From positions 6,262,001 to 6,326,000 of the forward strand of contig NZ_LT670819.1 of NCBI RefSeq assembly GCF_900129855.1: DNA of 64,000 bases, given 5' to 3'. This DNA is from Streptomyces sp. 3214.6. GTDB lineage: Bacteria > Actinomycetota > Actinomycetes > Streptomycetales > Streptomycetaceae. How positions within the stretch are numbered: position 1 is the stretch's first letter; every line of letters starts with the position of its first letter. Both the position numbers and the translations under genes were made by a program. Positions 1 through 8,330 of the stretch are shown here, in pieces. The notes under the pieces were generated by a model, which had not been told where the DNA came from, did not search any database, and saw only the letters and a list, made by a program, of their open reading frames with translations.

Positions 1-95
1 GCCTGACCAGCGTGACCCGCGACGCCGGGCGCACGCCAGCCGCATGGAGGGCTTTGCGCGTGGTGCGGGGCGCACGCTCGGCGGTCGGCGTACGT

Positions 96-1916
96 CTAGT
101 ACGTCAGGCCGTGCCCGATCGGGTACAGCACCTGCGTCGGATCGTCCGCCCGCCGCACGGGCACCGGCAGCTTCCCGCGCGGCGCGACCGCTCCGGCGAT
201 CACCCGGGCGGCGGCCCGCAGTTCGACGTCGGTCCAGGAGTAGGCCGCCAAGTAGGCCTTCACGGAGGGGAGTTGAGCCACGTCGTACGGGTTGCGGATC
301 GCCAGGCCGATCACCGGACGCCCGGTCGCCGCCAGTTGTTCCACCAGCGTGCGCTGCCCGCCGTCCGCCGTCACGTTGTACGTCGTCACCACCACGGCGT
401 CGGCCGTACCCGCCGCCGTGACCGCCTGGGCGATCGTCTCGGGCGGCGGGGCCGTGCCCGTGGACAGGGCCGTCGCTGTGAAGCCCAGTTCGGTGAGGGC
501 GGCGGCCAGAACGCCGGTGGGCGGGCCCGTGGTGCCGGTGGGGGAGGCCGGGTCGGCGCCGACGACCAGGACGCGGGGGTGGGTGCGGGGGGACAGGGGC
601 AGCACCTGCCCCTCGTTGGCCAGCAGTGTCGTCGTCCGCTCCGCCATCCCGTCGGCCGCGGCGAGGTGCGCCCGCGTGCCGACCGTCCGTCCGACCTCGG
701 CCGGGTCGACGTACGGCTCGTCGAAGAGCCCCAGCCGGGCCTTCAGCCGCAGGATCCGCAGGACCGACTCGTCGAGCCGCCGCTCGGTGAGTTCCCCGTC
801 CTGGACGGCCTTCAGGACGGCGTTGAAGGCCACGTCCAGCCTGGGCGGGTTGAGGAGCTGGTCGACGCCCGCCTTGAGGGCGAGCACGGGCACCCGGTCG
901 TCGCCGTACTTCGTGCGCACGCCCGCCATGTCGAGCGCGTCGGTGACCACGACCCCGTCGTAACCGAGCTTCTCGCGCAGGAGGCCGGTGACGATGGGAC
1001 GGGACAGGGTGGCGGGGTCGCCGGAGGGGTCGAGGGAGGGGACCAGGATGTGGGCGGTCATGAGGGAGTCGACGTCGGCCGCGATCGCCGCCCGGAAGGG
1101 CACCGCGTCCAGCGTCTCCCACACCTTGCGCGTATGGGTGATGACGGGGAAGCCGGTGTGGCTGTCGACGGCCGTGTCCCCGTGCCCGGGGAAGTGCTTG
1201 GCGGTCGCCGCCACCCCCGCCGACCGGTAGCCCTCGATCTCCGCCGCGACCAGCGCGGCCACCGCGTCCGGGTCGGCGCCGAAGGAACGCACGCCGATGA
1301 CCGGGTTGGCCGGGTTGACGTTGACGTCGGCGACGGGGGAGTAGTCCTGCCGGATGCCCATCGCCCGCAGCTCGCGGCCCGAGAGCCGCCCGAGCGTGCG
1401 GGCGTCGGCGCGCGAGCCGCCGGCCCCGATCGCCATCGCGCCCGGGAAGAGGGTGGCGGGCCTGCCCACCCGGCAGACGGCGCCGTGCTCCTGGTCGGTG
1501 GAGATCAGCACCGGCAGACCGCGCGGCTGCCCGAGCGAGGCCCGCTGGATGCCGTCGGAGAGCTCCGCGAGCTGCCGCGGGTCACGGATGTTGTGCGCCC
1601 ACGTGAAGTAGATGATCCCGCCGAGCCGGTAGCGGGCCAGCAGCTCGGCGGCGGTGCGTACGCCCAGTTCGGTGCGGTTGGCGTCGACGTCGGCCTGGTC
1701 GGGGGCGGTAGCCGAGTGGCCGTACACCCGCGAGACGAAGACCTGGCCGACCTTCTCCTCCAGCGTCATCCCGGCGAGGAGGGCGCTCGGGTCACGGTCG
1801 CTCGCGGACGCCGCCGCGCCGACGGTGAAGGCGGCGGTGAAGGCGGCGGTGAAGGCGGTGGTGAAGGCGGTGGTGACACCTGCGGTGGCGGCGAGCACGG
1901 TGCGTCGGGAGGGCAT
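96..1916 (-). CDS. Secreted glycoside hydrolase family 3 (beta-N-acetylhexosaminidase-like)
   Basis: A 606-residue exported enzyme expected to cleave beta-linked N-acetylglucosamine or related sugars outside the cell. The N-terminus has a twin-arginine-like SRRTVLAA start and an alanine-rich signal stretch. The catalytic domain shows the NagZ-type KHFPGHGD motif near residues 240-247 and a TDALDM segment near 321-327 whose aspartate is the expected nucleophile; a GH3 C-terminal domain follows from about 400. The signal region contains repeated AFT-type tripeptides (about residues 14-31), encoded by a 12-base minisatellite at 1822-1876. It appears monocistronic. Family membership is clear; the exact substrate is inferred. 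Confidence 0.9.
   Translation of the reverse strand: MPSRRTVLAATAGVTTAFTTAFTAAFTAAFTVGAAASASDRDPSALLAGMTLEEKVGQVFVSRVYGHSATAPDQADVDANRTELGVRTAAELLARYRLGGIIYFTWAHNIRDPRQLAELSDGIQRASLGQPRGLPVLISTDQEHGAVCRVGRPATLFPGAMAIGAGGSRADARTLGRLSGRELRAMGIRQDYSPVADVNVNPANPVIGVRSFGADPDAVAALVAAEIEGYRSAGVAATAKHFPGHGDTAVDSHTGFPVITHTRKVWETLDAVPFRAAIAADVDSLMTAHILVPSLDPSGDPATLSRPIVTGLLREKLGYDGVVVTDALDMAGVRTKYGDDRVPVLALKAGVDQLLNPPRLDVAFNAVLKAVQDGELTERRLDESVLRILRLKARLGLFDEPYVDPAEVGRTVGTRAHLAAADGMAERTTTLLANEGQVLPLSPRTHPRVLVVGADPASPTGTTGPPTGVLAAALTELGFTATALSTGTAPPPETIAQAVTAAGTADAVVVTTYNVTADGGQRTLVEQLAATGRPVIGLAIRNPYDVAQLPSVKAYLAAYSWTDVELRAAARVIAGAVAPRGKLPVPVRRADDPTQVLYPIGHGLTY
1822..1876. repeat. 12-base minisatellite inside GH3 signal peptide
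   Basis: About four and a half copies of a unit like GCGGTGAAGGCG, read on the plus strand, lie in frame within the signal peptide of the GH3 enzyme. The repeat lengthens the hydrophobic/small-residue core without breaking the frame. Confidence 0.85.
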
Positions 1917-1949
1917 GTGCGTTCCTTACCGGAGGCCGAAGGCCGGGAG

Positions 1950-1997
1950 GGGGGGTCCGGGAGGGGGTCCGGGTGGGGGTCCGGGTAGGGGTCCGGT
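1950..1997. repeat. G-rich tandem repeat upstream of GH3 gene
   Basis: Four spaced runs of GGGG or longer, separated by TCCGGG-type spacers, lie in the GH3 leader (G-rich strand is the non-template strand of neither gene's coding region). The pattern could form a G-quadruplex. The rest of the 1917-2251 interval holds no recognisable gene. Confidence 0.6.
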
Positions 1998-2209
1998 GGC
2001 GCACGCTACCTGGAGCGGCGCCGCCATCGGCGCATTGGAGGGGGGGCGCGCCGATGACGGCTCGACTGCCGGTTCGCGGTGCGGCGGAGAGGGTGGGTCA
2101 GCGATCGCAGCCAGTGGCGAGGGCCGACACCGCACCGAGGTGACTCATCCGACAGCCTGCGAGTTGGACGAGCGGGCCTCGGACAGGGTTCCCGCTCACA
2201 CCCGGATTT

Positions 2210-2248
2210 CCGGAAGTCGGTACGGGCGGGACGTGAGCGGACTTCCGG
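2210..2248 (-). terminator. Stem-loop after LysR gene
   Basis: CCGGAAGTC (2210-2218) pairs perfectly with GACTTCCGG (2240-2248) just beyond the LysR stop codon. A factor-independent type terminator is plausible, although no U-tract is visible. Confidence 0.5.
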
Positions 2249-2251
2249 GAC

Positions 2252-3160
2252 TCAGTGGGCCGACACCCGCGGCCACTGCTCGCGCAGCACCCGCACCGTC
2301 TCCGCGATCGCCGGCCGCCGCGCCGCGCCCGTGCGCCACAACGCGTACAGCCGCCGTACGGGAATCGGGTCGAGCGGCACCTCCACCACCCCGGGCGGCA
2401 GCGGGCCGCGCCCGAGCCGGGGGATGAGGGCGACGCCGAGGCCGGCGGCGACCAGGGCGACGAGGGTGGGGTTCTCCTCGGCGGTGTGGACGACGTCCGG
2501 CTCGTGCCCGGCCGCGCGCAGGGTGCGCATCAGCCAGTCGTTGCAGACCCGGCCGGGCGGCTGGCAGATCCAGCGCTCACCGCCCAACTCCTCCCGCCGT
2601 ACCGCCGTACGCCCCGCGAAGGGGTGATTCTCGGGGACCAGCAGGTCGCACAGGTCGTCCCCGATCACGGCCTGCTCGACGCCCGCCGGGGCCGGCAGCG
2701 GGGCGATGTCCCAGTCGTGGGCGACGGCGAGGTCCACCGCGCCCTTCGCGACCAGGTCCACCGACAGGTGCGGGTCGACCTCGCTGAGCCGGGCGTCGAG
2801 GGCGGGGTGCGCGCGGGCCAGTTCGGCGAGGACGGACGGCAGCAGGCCGCGGGCCGCCGAGGGGAACGCCACCAGGGTCAGCCGCCCGGCCGGCACCCCG
2901 CGCCGCTCCTCCAGCTCGGTCTCCGCACGCTCCACGATCGCCAGCAACTCCTTTGCCGTGGCGGCGAGTTGGAGCGCCTCGTCGGTGAGCCGGATACCGC
3001 GCCCCTCCCGCTCCAGCAGCACCGTCCGGGTCTCCCGTTCCAGCTTGGCGATCTGCTGGGAGACCGCCGACGGGGTGTAGCCGAGGGCGGCGGCCGCGGC
3101 GCCGACCGTGCCGTGGACGGAGACGGCGTGCAGGGCGCGGAGGCGTTGGAGATCAAGCAC
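2252..3160 (-). CDS. LysR family transcriptional regulator
   Basis: A 302-residue LysR-type regulator. The N-terminal winged helix-turn-helix is visible as LDLQRLRALHAV followed by AAAALGYTPSAVSQQIAKLE; the remainder is the ligand-sensing periplasmic-binding-like domain. I chose the GTG at 3160 because the 16 codons from the upstream ATG at 3208 use A/T-rich third positions, unlike the gene body, and LDLQRLRAL is the usual family start; 3208 remains possible. It is divergent from the EamA-aroA operon at 3248, so it probably regulates that operon and itself. The co-inducer is unknown. Confidence 0.9.
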   Translation of the reverse strand: MLDLQRLRALHAVSVHGTVGAAAAALGYTPSAVSQQIAKLERETRTVLLEREGRGIRLTDEALQLAATAKELLAIVERAETELEERRGVPAGRLTLVAFPSAARGLLPSVLAELARAHPALDARLSEVDPHLSVDLVAKGAVDLAVAHDWDIAPLPAPAGVEQAVIGDDLCDLLVPENHPFAGRTAVRREELGGERWICQPPGRVCNDWLMRTLRAAGHEPDVVHTAEENPTLVALVAAGLGVALIPRLGRGPLPPGVVEVPLDPIPVRRLYALWRTGAARRPAIAETVRVLREQWPRVSAH

Positions 3161-3210
3161 CGCAGGTCCAATCGGTAGTGTCGCTTCATCCAACCATGCA
3201 GTAATCATCG

Positions 3211-3234
3211 CTGGTGCTTCACGGTCCGCACCAG
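3211..3234. promoter_or_regulatory. Inverted repeat between LysR and EamA genes
   Basis: CTGGTGC (3211-3217) and GCACCAG (3228-3234) form a perfect 7-base inverted repeat with a 10-base spacer, immediately upstream of the EamA start. It is a candidate LysR operator; there is no experimental support in the sequence itself. Confidence 0.45.
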
Positions 3235-3247
3235 TGATCCTCGACGT

Positions 3248-4237
3248 ATGCGACCCGCCCACGTCCTTCTCGCCGTTCTCGTCGCCGCCGTCTGGGGCGT
3301 GAACTTCACCGTCGTCGAGATCGGCCTCGACCACTTCCCGCCGCTGCTCTTCTCGGCGCTGCGCTTCCTCACGGCGGCGCTGCCCGCGGTGTTCTTCGTG
3401 GGCCGCCCGAAGGTGGCCTGGAAGTGGATCGTGGCGGTGGGCCTGGTGCTGGGCGTGGCCAAGTTCGGGCTGCTGTTCGTCGGCATGGACGCGGGCATGC
3501 CGGCCGGACTGTCCTCCCTGGTCCTGCAGATACAGTCCGTCTTCACCGCCGTCATCGCCTTCGCCGTACTCGGCGAACGCCCCACCCCGGTCCGGGTGCT
3601 GGGCATGGCCGTGGCCCTCGCCGGCATCGCGGTGGCGGCCGTCGACGAGGGCGCCTCGGGTCCGCTCGGCGCGTTCGCGCTCGTCATCGCGGCGGCGGCC
3701 TGCTGGGGCGTGTCCAACGTCCTGACCCGCAAGGCGTCCCCGCCGGACTCCCTGAACTTCATGGTCTGGGTGAGCACGGTCCCGGTGCTGCCGCTGCTCA
3801 CCCTCTCCCTCCTCACGGAGGGCCCGTCCAGGGACCTGGCCGCACTGCGCGGGCTCGACTGGCAGGGCGTCGGAACGGTCGTCTACGTCGCCTGGGTCAC
3901 CACGGTCTTCGGCTTCGGCGCCTGGGGCCGGCTGCTGCACCGCCACCCGGCGTCCACGGTGGCCCCCTTCTCCCTCCTCGTGCCCGTCTTCGGCATGACG
4001 TCCGCCGCGCTGTTCCTCGACGAGTCGGTGAGCGGGCTGCGCTGGTGCGCGGCCGCGCTGCTGGTGGGCGGGGTCGCACTGACGGCACTGGCGCCGGCGA
4101 AGAGGGCTGTTCCCCCGGCGGTTCGCTTGCCTGTTCCCCCGGCCGTTCCCCCGTCTGTTCACCCACGGGACACCGCCCCGACCGTCGTCCATCCCGTGGA
4201 CGTACCGGCAGCGGGGCGCACCGGCGCGGGATCATGA
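3248..4237 (+). CDS. EamA/DMT-family transporter
   Basis: A 329-residue inner-membrane protein with two consecutive EamA repeats (roughly residues 5-130 and 145-285), each of about five hydrophobic helices, as in RhtA/YdcZ-type metabolite exporters. AAVWGVNFTVVEIGL at the N-terminus is the usual family opening. The tail after residue 290 is a proline-rich PPAV repeat outside the membrane. The start is an ATG with almost no leader and may be leaderless. Its stop overlaps the next gene by ATGA. It may export an amino acid or aromatic metabolite, but the substrate cannot be read from sequence. Confidence 0.88.
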   Translation: MRPAHVLLAVLVAAVWGVNFTVVEIGLDHFPPLLFSALRFLTAALPAVFFVGRPKVAWKWIVAVGLVLGVAKFGLLFVGMDAGMPAGLSSLVLQIQSVFTAVIAFAVLGERPTPVRVLGMAVALAGIAVAAVDEGASGPLGAFALVIAAAACWGVSNVLTRKASPPDSLNFMVWVSTVPVLPLLTLSLLTEGPSRDLAALRGLDWQGVGTVVYVAWVTTVFGFGAWGRLLHRHPASTVAPFSLLVPVFGMTSAALFLDESVSGLRWCAAALLVGGVALTALAPAKRAVPPAVRLPVPPAVPPSVHPRDTAPTVVHPVDVPAAGRTGAGS

Positions 4238-5517
4238 GGGGCATGGCCCTCGTCGACATCCCCGGTTCCAAGTCCATCACCGCCCGCGCCCTGTTCCTGG
4301 CCGCGGCCGCCGACGGCGTCACCACCCTCCAGCGCCCCCTCCGGTCCGACGACACCGAGGGGTTCGCCGAGGGCCTGACGCGGCTCGGCTACCGCGTCGG
4401 ACGGACCCCGGGCGCCTGGCAGGTCGACGGCCGCCCGCAGGGGCCGGCGCTCGCCGAGGCCGACGTCTACTGCCGGGACGGCGCGACCACGGCCCGCTTC
4501 CTGCCGACCCTCGCCGCCGCCGGCCACGGCACCTACCGCTTCGACGCCTCCCCGCAGATGCGCCGCCGACCCCTCCTCCCGCTCACCCGCGCCCTGCGCG
4601 ACCTGGGCGTGGACCTGCGGCACGAGGCGGCGGAGGGCCACCACCCGCTGACCGTGCGGGCGGCCGGAGTCGAGGGCGGCGAGGTGGTGCTGGACGCCGG
4701 CCAGTCCTCCCAGTACCTGACCGCCCTCCTCCTGCTCGGCCCGCTCACCCGCACCGGCCTGCGCATCACGGTCACCGACCTGGTCTCGGTCCCGTACGTC
4801 GAGATCACGATCGCGATGATGCGGGCGTTCGGGGCGGAGGTGGGCCGCGAGGGGAACACATACGTCGTCCCGCCGGGCGGCTACCGGGCCACGACCTACG
4901 CCATCGAGCCCGACGCGTCGACCGCGAGCTACTTCTTCGCGGCGGCCGCGGTGACCGGCGGCGAGGTGACCGTGCCGGGCCTCGGCGCGGGCGCGCTCCA
5001 GGGCGACCTGGGCTTCGTGGACGTCCTGCGGCGGATGGGCGCCCGGGTGGACGTCGGCGCCGACCGTACGACCGTGGCCGGGACCGGTGAACTCAACGGC
5101 GTCACCGTCAACATGCGGGACATCTCCGACACCATGCCCACCCTCGCCGCGATCGCCCCGTTCGCCTCCGGACCCGTACGCATCGAGGACGTGGCGAACA
5201 CGCGCGTCAAGGAGTGCGACCGGCTGGAGGCCTGCGCGGAGAACCTGCGGCGGCTGGGCGTGGAGGTGGCCACGGGCGACGACTGGATCGAGATCCGCCC
5301 CGCCGCGGACGGCTCTCCCACGGGGGGCTCTCCTACGGACGGCTCTCCCACGGGCGCCGACATCAAGACCTACGGCGACCACCGCATCGTCATGTCCTTC
5401 GCGGTGACCGGTCTGCGTGTCCCCGGAATCTCGTTCGACGACCCCGGCTGTGTCCGTAAGACTTTCCCCGGTTTCCACGAGGCGTTCGCGGAGCTGAGGA
5501 AGGACTTGATCGGGTGA
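4234..5517 (+). CDS. aroA: 3-phosphoshikimate 1-carboxyvinyltransferase (EPSP synthase) homologue
   Basis: A 427-residue enzyme expected to join phosphoenolpyruvate to shikimate-3-phosphate in the shikimate pathway. GSKSITAR (residues 10-17) and RVKECDRLEA (from residue 324) match the two family signatures. The usual NAGTAMR phosphoenolpyruvate loop is replaced by DGATTARF near residue 90, so it is a divergent member, perhaps a second copy with a specialised role. A 15-base repeat at 5308-5352 inserts three (D/G)GSPT units at residues 359-373. The ATG overlaps the EamA stop (ATGA), supporting translational coupling and this start. Confidence 0.88.
   Translation: MRGMALVDIPGSKSITARALFLAAAADGVTTLQRPLRSDDTEGFAEGLTRLGYRVGRTPGAWQVDGRPQGPALAEADVYCRDGATTARFLPTLAAAGHGTYRFDASPQMRRRPLLPLTRALRDLGVDLRHEAAEGHHPLTVRAAGVEGGEVVLDAGQSSQYLTALLLLGPLTRTGLRITVTDLVSVPYVEITIAMMRAFGAEVGREGNTYVVPPGGYRATTYAIEPDASTASYFFAAAAVTGGEVTVPGLGAGALQGDLGFVDVLRRMGARVDVGADRTTVAGTGELNGVTVNMRDISDTMPTLAAIAPFASGPVRIEDVANTRVKECDRLEACAENLRRLGVEVATGDDWIEIRPAADGSPTGGSPTDGSPTGADIKTYGDHRIVMSFAVTGLRVPGISFDDPGCVRKTFPGFHEAFAELRKDLIG
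5308..5352. repeat. 15-base triplicate repeat inside aroA homologue
   Basis: Three tandem 15-base units encode DGSPT, GGSPT and DGSPT, probably a surface loop expansion of the enzyme. Confidence 0.8.
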
Positions 5518-6197
5518 CGTTCACACTGCGGGGGCCGGTCCTCGAGGGCACACTGGTCCGCCTGGAGCCGCTGGAGCGGCGGCACACGGCCGAACTGGCG
5601 GCGGCGGCAGAGGAGAACCGGGAGACGTACGGCTACACGCAGGTCCCCACGGCCGACGGGATCGTCCGCTACGTCGACGACAAGCTGGCCGCGGCGGCGG
5701 CCGGGCGGATCGTGCCCTACGCGCAGATCTCCCTCGCCTCCGGCCGCGTGGTCGGCACCACGGGCTACTGCGAGCCGCGCCGCTGGCGCTCCGACGACCG
5801 TCTCGACGCCGTCGAGATCGGCTTCACCTGGCTCGCCGCCTCCGCCCAGGGCACGGGTGTGAACGCGAACGCCAAGCTCCTGCTGTTCCGGCACGCCTTC
5901 GACACGTGGGGCGTCTCCCGCGTCGACCTCAAGACGGACGCCCGCAACACCCGCTCCCGGGCGGCCATAGAGAGCGTCGGCGCGCGCTTCGAGGGCGTCC
6001 TGCGCAACTGGTTCCACTCCTGGGCCCCGGGCGAGGACGGCCGCCTCCGCGACTCCGCGATCTTCTCGATCACGGCGGACGAATGGCCCGAGCGCCGGGC
6101 ACGGCTGGAGGAACGGGTGGCGTCGAAAGCACGGCAAGTACAGCAAGTACAGCAGGCACAGCAGGCACAGCAGGCACCGAAAGCAGTGGGGTCATGA
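5514..6197 (+). CDS. GNAT family N-acetyltransferase (RimJ/RimL-like)
   Basis: A 227-residue acetyltransferase, probably using acetyl-CoA to modify an amino group of a protein or small molecule. It opens with LRGPVLEGTLVRLEPL, typical of the RimJ/RimL branch, and the acetyl-CoA binding region is around GFTWLAASAQGTGVNANAK, with the usual NTRSRAAIESVGARFEG helix following. The C-terminal tail is a QVQQ/QAQQ repeat from a 9-base minisatellite. The start GTG overlaps the aroA stop (GTGA). The substrate is unknown; co-transcription with an exporter suggests modification of a metabolite. Confidence 0.88.
   Translation: MTFTLRGPVLEGTLVRLEPLERRHTAELAAAAEENRETYGYTQVPTADGIVRYVDDKLAAAAAGRIVPYAQISLASGRVVGTTGYCEPRRWRSDDRLDAVEIGFTWLAASAQGTGVNANAKLLLFRHAFDTWGVSRVDLKTDARNTRSRAAIESVGARFEGVLRNWFHSWAPGEDGRLRDSAIFSITADEWPERRARLEERVASKARQVQQVQQAQQAQQAPKAVGS
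6132..6178. repeat. 9-base minisatellite in GNAT C-terminus
   Basis: Five tandem 9-base units related to CAGCAGGCA encode a glutamine-rich tail (QVQ, QVQ, QAQ, QAQ, QAP). Confidence 0.85.
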
Positions 6198-6778
6198 CCA
6201 CACGTTCCTTCCTCATCCTCCACGGCTGGCAGAACCACCGCCCCGAGGACCACTGGCAGCACTGGCTCGCCGACCGCCTCACCGAACTCGGCCACGACGT
6301 CGTCTACCCGCAGCTGCCCGACCCGGACGACCCCGGCCTACCGCAGTGGCTGGGCGAACTGGAGCGGCGGCTAAGGGAGTTGCCGGACGCCGACGACCGT
6401 GTGGTGGTCGCCCACAGCCTTTCCGTCCCCCTCTGGCTGCACGCCGTCGCGCGGAAGACACCGGGGGTCGGCGACGTGGACCGCGTCCTGCTGGTGGCTC
6501 CGCCGTCCGGCCCGGTGCTCGCCGGCTACCCCGAGGTCGCGGAGTTCGTGCCCCCGCCGCTCGACGCCCTCGAACTCCCCACCCCCACCCGGCTCGTCGC
6601 CGGCGACGACGACCCGTACTGCCCGGAAGGCGCCCAGACGGTCTACGGCGACCCGCTGGGCCTCACCGCCGAACTCCTCCCCGGCGCAGCCCACCTCGAC
6701 CTGGACGCGGGCTACGGCCCCTGGCCCTCGGTGCTGGAGTGGTGCGCGGACGGGGAGGCGAAGTTCAGGTTGCGGTAG
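6194..6778 (+). CDS. RBBP9/YdeN-family alpha/beta hydrolase
   Basis: A 194-residue serine hydrolase. LILHGWQN at the N-terminus is the family opening, VVAHSLS carries the nucleophile serine, and DDDPYC and AHLD supply the likely acid and histidine. Its ATG overlaps the acetyltransferase stop (ATGA), making it the fourth coupled gene of the EamA operon. Its stop lies 16 bases from the stop of the facing isomerase gene. RBBP9-like hydrolases have varied or unknown substrates, so the function stays open. Confidence 0.87.
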   Translation: MTTRSFLILHGWQNHRPEDHWQHWLADRLTELGHDVVYPQLPDPDDPGLPQWLGELERRLRELPDADDRVVVAHSLSVPLWLHAVARKTPGVGDVDRVLLVAPPSGPVLAGYPEVAEFVPPPLDALELPTPTRLVAGDDDPYCPEGAQTVYGDPLGLTAELLPGAAHLDLDAGYGPWPSVLEWCADGEAKFRLR

Positions 6779-6794
6779 CTCGTGGGTGCTGCGC

Positions 6795-7595
6795 TCACGC
6801 GGAGTCGTTGAGGAGTCGTCCGAGATGCTCGCGTCCGCCGCCCAGCAGCTCCGGCAACGGCTGGGCGGCCTCGTACCACCGCTTCTCGTACTCCCAGCAC
6901 AGCCAGCCGTCCCAGCCGTGCCGCGTCAGCACCTCCACGCACTCGGCGAGCGGCAGCACCCCGGCGCCGAGCGCCAGCGGGGTGGTGTCCTCGGCCGAGG
7001 CGATGTCCTTGACCTGCACGTACCCGAGATACGGCGAGAGCGCCGCGTACGTCTCCAGCGGCTGCTCGCCGCCCAGCCAGGTGTGCATGACGTCCCACAG
7101 CGCACCGACCTGCCGATGCCCGACCAGCCCGAGCACGCGCATCGCGTCCGCTCCGGTGCGGTGGGAGTCGTGGGTCTCCAGCAGGATGCGTACGCCGAGG
7201 TCGGCGGCGTACTCGGCGGCGGTGCCGAGCCGCCGGGCGGCGACGGCGTCCGCCTCGCCGGGGGCCTGCTCGTCGGTGCCGCCGGGGAAGACGCGGACGA
7301 AGGGCGCACCGACCGCCGCGGCGAGCTCCACGAGCGCCCGGATCTCCTCGATCACCGGCTCGTCGTCCCTCGGCGCGGCGACCCGGGCGTACCCCGCGAG
7401 CCCCAGCACCTCCACTCCCGCCGCTTTGAAGGCGGCGGCCACGTCGTCCCGCTCGTCCGGACTCAGCCCCGGGTGAACCGGTTCCTCCGGGTGGGCGCGC
7501 AGCTCCACGCCGTGGTAACCATGCGCGACCGCGAGCCGCAGCACCTCGGAAAGGGCCAGGCCGGGAACACCGAGAGTGGAGAAGGCGAACTTCAT
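6795..7595 (-). CDS. Sugar phosphate isomerase/epimerase (TIM barrel)
   Basis: A 266-residue AP-endonuclease-2-like TIM barrel, as in xylose isomerase-like sugar epimerases. Metal-binding positions expected for the family are visible in LLETHDSH, GALWDVMHT, VQVKD and CWEYEKRW. The ATG at 7595 gives the usual MKFAFSTLG start; an in-frame ATG three codons upstream is an alternative. It stands alone, facing the EamA operon tail to tail. Substrate unknown. Confidence 0.85.
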   Translation of the reverse strand: MKFAFSTLGVPGLALSEVLRLAVAHGYHGVELRAHPEEPVHPGLSPDERDDVAAAFKAAGVEVLGLAGYARVAAPRDDEPVIEEIRALVELAAAVGAPFVRVFPGGTDEQAPGEADAVAARRLGTAAEYAADLGVRILLETHDSHRTGADAMRVLGLVGHRQVGALWDVMHTWLGGEQPLETYAALSPYLGYVQVKDIASAEDTTPLALGAGVLPLAECVEVLTRHGWDGWLCWEYEKRWYEAAQPLPELLGGGREHLGRLLNDSA

Positions 7596-7839
7596 GCTGT
7601 CCACTGTCGCCCGTGTGGGGGGTGCGGGTCCAGTGGGGCCGGAGATCGCTGATTTGCGGTGCGGTGTTGACCACGCGATCCTGAGATCGCGGCCATATAC
7701 AGACCAGTCGGGTCATTGCATGTGCTGCCTTCGGCGAGCACCGCCAGGATCCAGTCCGCTTACCTGTTGTGGCACACCCATGCGCCGCAACACCCGTGTG
7801 ACCGATGTGCCGCGACAAAGCGAAGAGGATGGAGAGGCC

Positions 7840-8223
7840 ATGAGTTTCGAAGGAGAGTTCACGTTCTGCATGCACAGCTCCGGCCTGCCGACACCCGCGC
7901 AGGCCCTGGAGTCCGCTGGGGAGGTACTCGAGTTCCTCGAGGAAGTGCACCACGCGGCGGAGGCGGCAGGGGGAATGGAGATCACGCTGGAAGCCCTGGA
8001 GGCGGCCGGATTCACCGGGTTCGGTGGGCTCGTCGCGGATGCGGCCGCTGTGACGGCCGCTGCCTATGCCGGGGCGGTCGCCGGGTGTCTCGTCGCGGCG
8101 ACCGGATCCACGATCTTCGATCTGCTGTCGCAAACGGATCACAGCTCGGCTGTGGCTCAGGATGTGGTCGTCGCGGCCAACGACAAGGGCGTGGCCGTGC
8201 CCGACGGTTTCGCGGTCGCGTAA
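7840..8223 (+). CDS. Small hypothetical protein with alanine/glycine-rich hydrophobic segment
   Basis: A 127-residue protein I do not recognise. A GGAGAGG ribosome site precedes the ATG. The first 55 residues are acidic and helical (VLEFLEEVHHAAEAAGG), followed by an Ala/Gly-rich hydrophobic segment at about 60-90 (AAAVTAAAYAGAVAGCLVAA) that could cross a membrane, and a short soluble tail. It has two cysteines and no signal peptide. The 235 bases upstream contain no other gene. The composition resembles small bacteriocin-like or membrane-active peptides only superficially. Confidence 0.65.
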   Translation: MSFEGEFTFCMHSSGLPTPAQALESAGEVLEFLEEVHHAAEAAGGMEITLEALEAAGFTGFGGLVADAAAVTAAAYAGAVAGCLVAATGSTIFDLLSQTDHSSAVAQDVVVAANDKGVAVPDGFAVA

Positions 8224-8330
8224 CCCACCAGAGCCGACGCTTACGAGGCAGCCGCCTGAGGGCAGCCCTCTGTGGAGCAGCTGTCGACGACGCAGCCGTC
8301 AGCGCCGTCGCCGGGGAGTCGGCGGAGCGG

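Noticed and set aside
2252..4192. A 646-residue frame extending the LysR gene upstream
   Set aside because: The upstream 1 kb is antisense to the EamA gene, which has clear membrane-protein coding. Only the LysR part is real.
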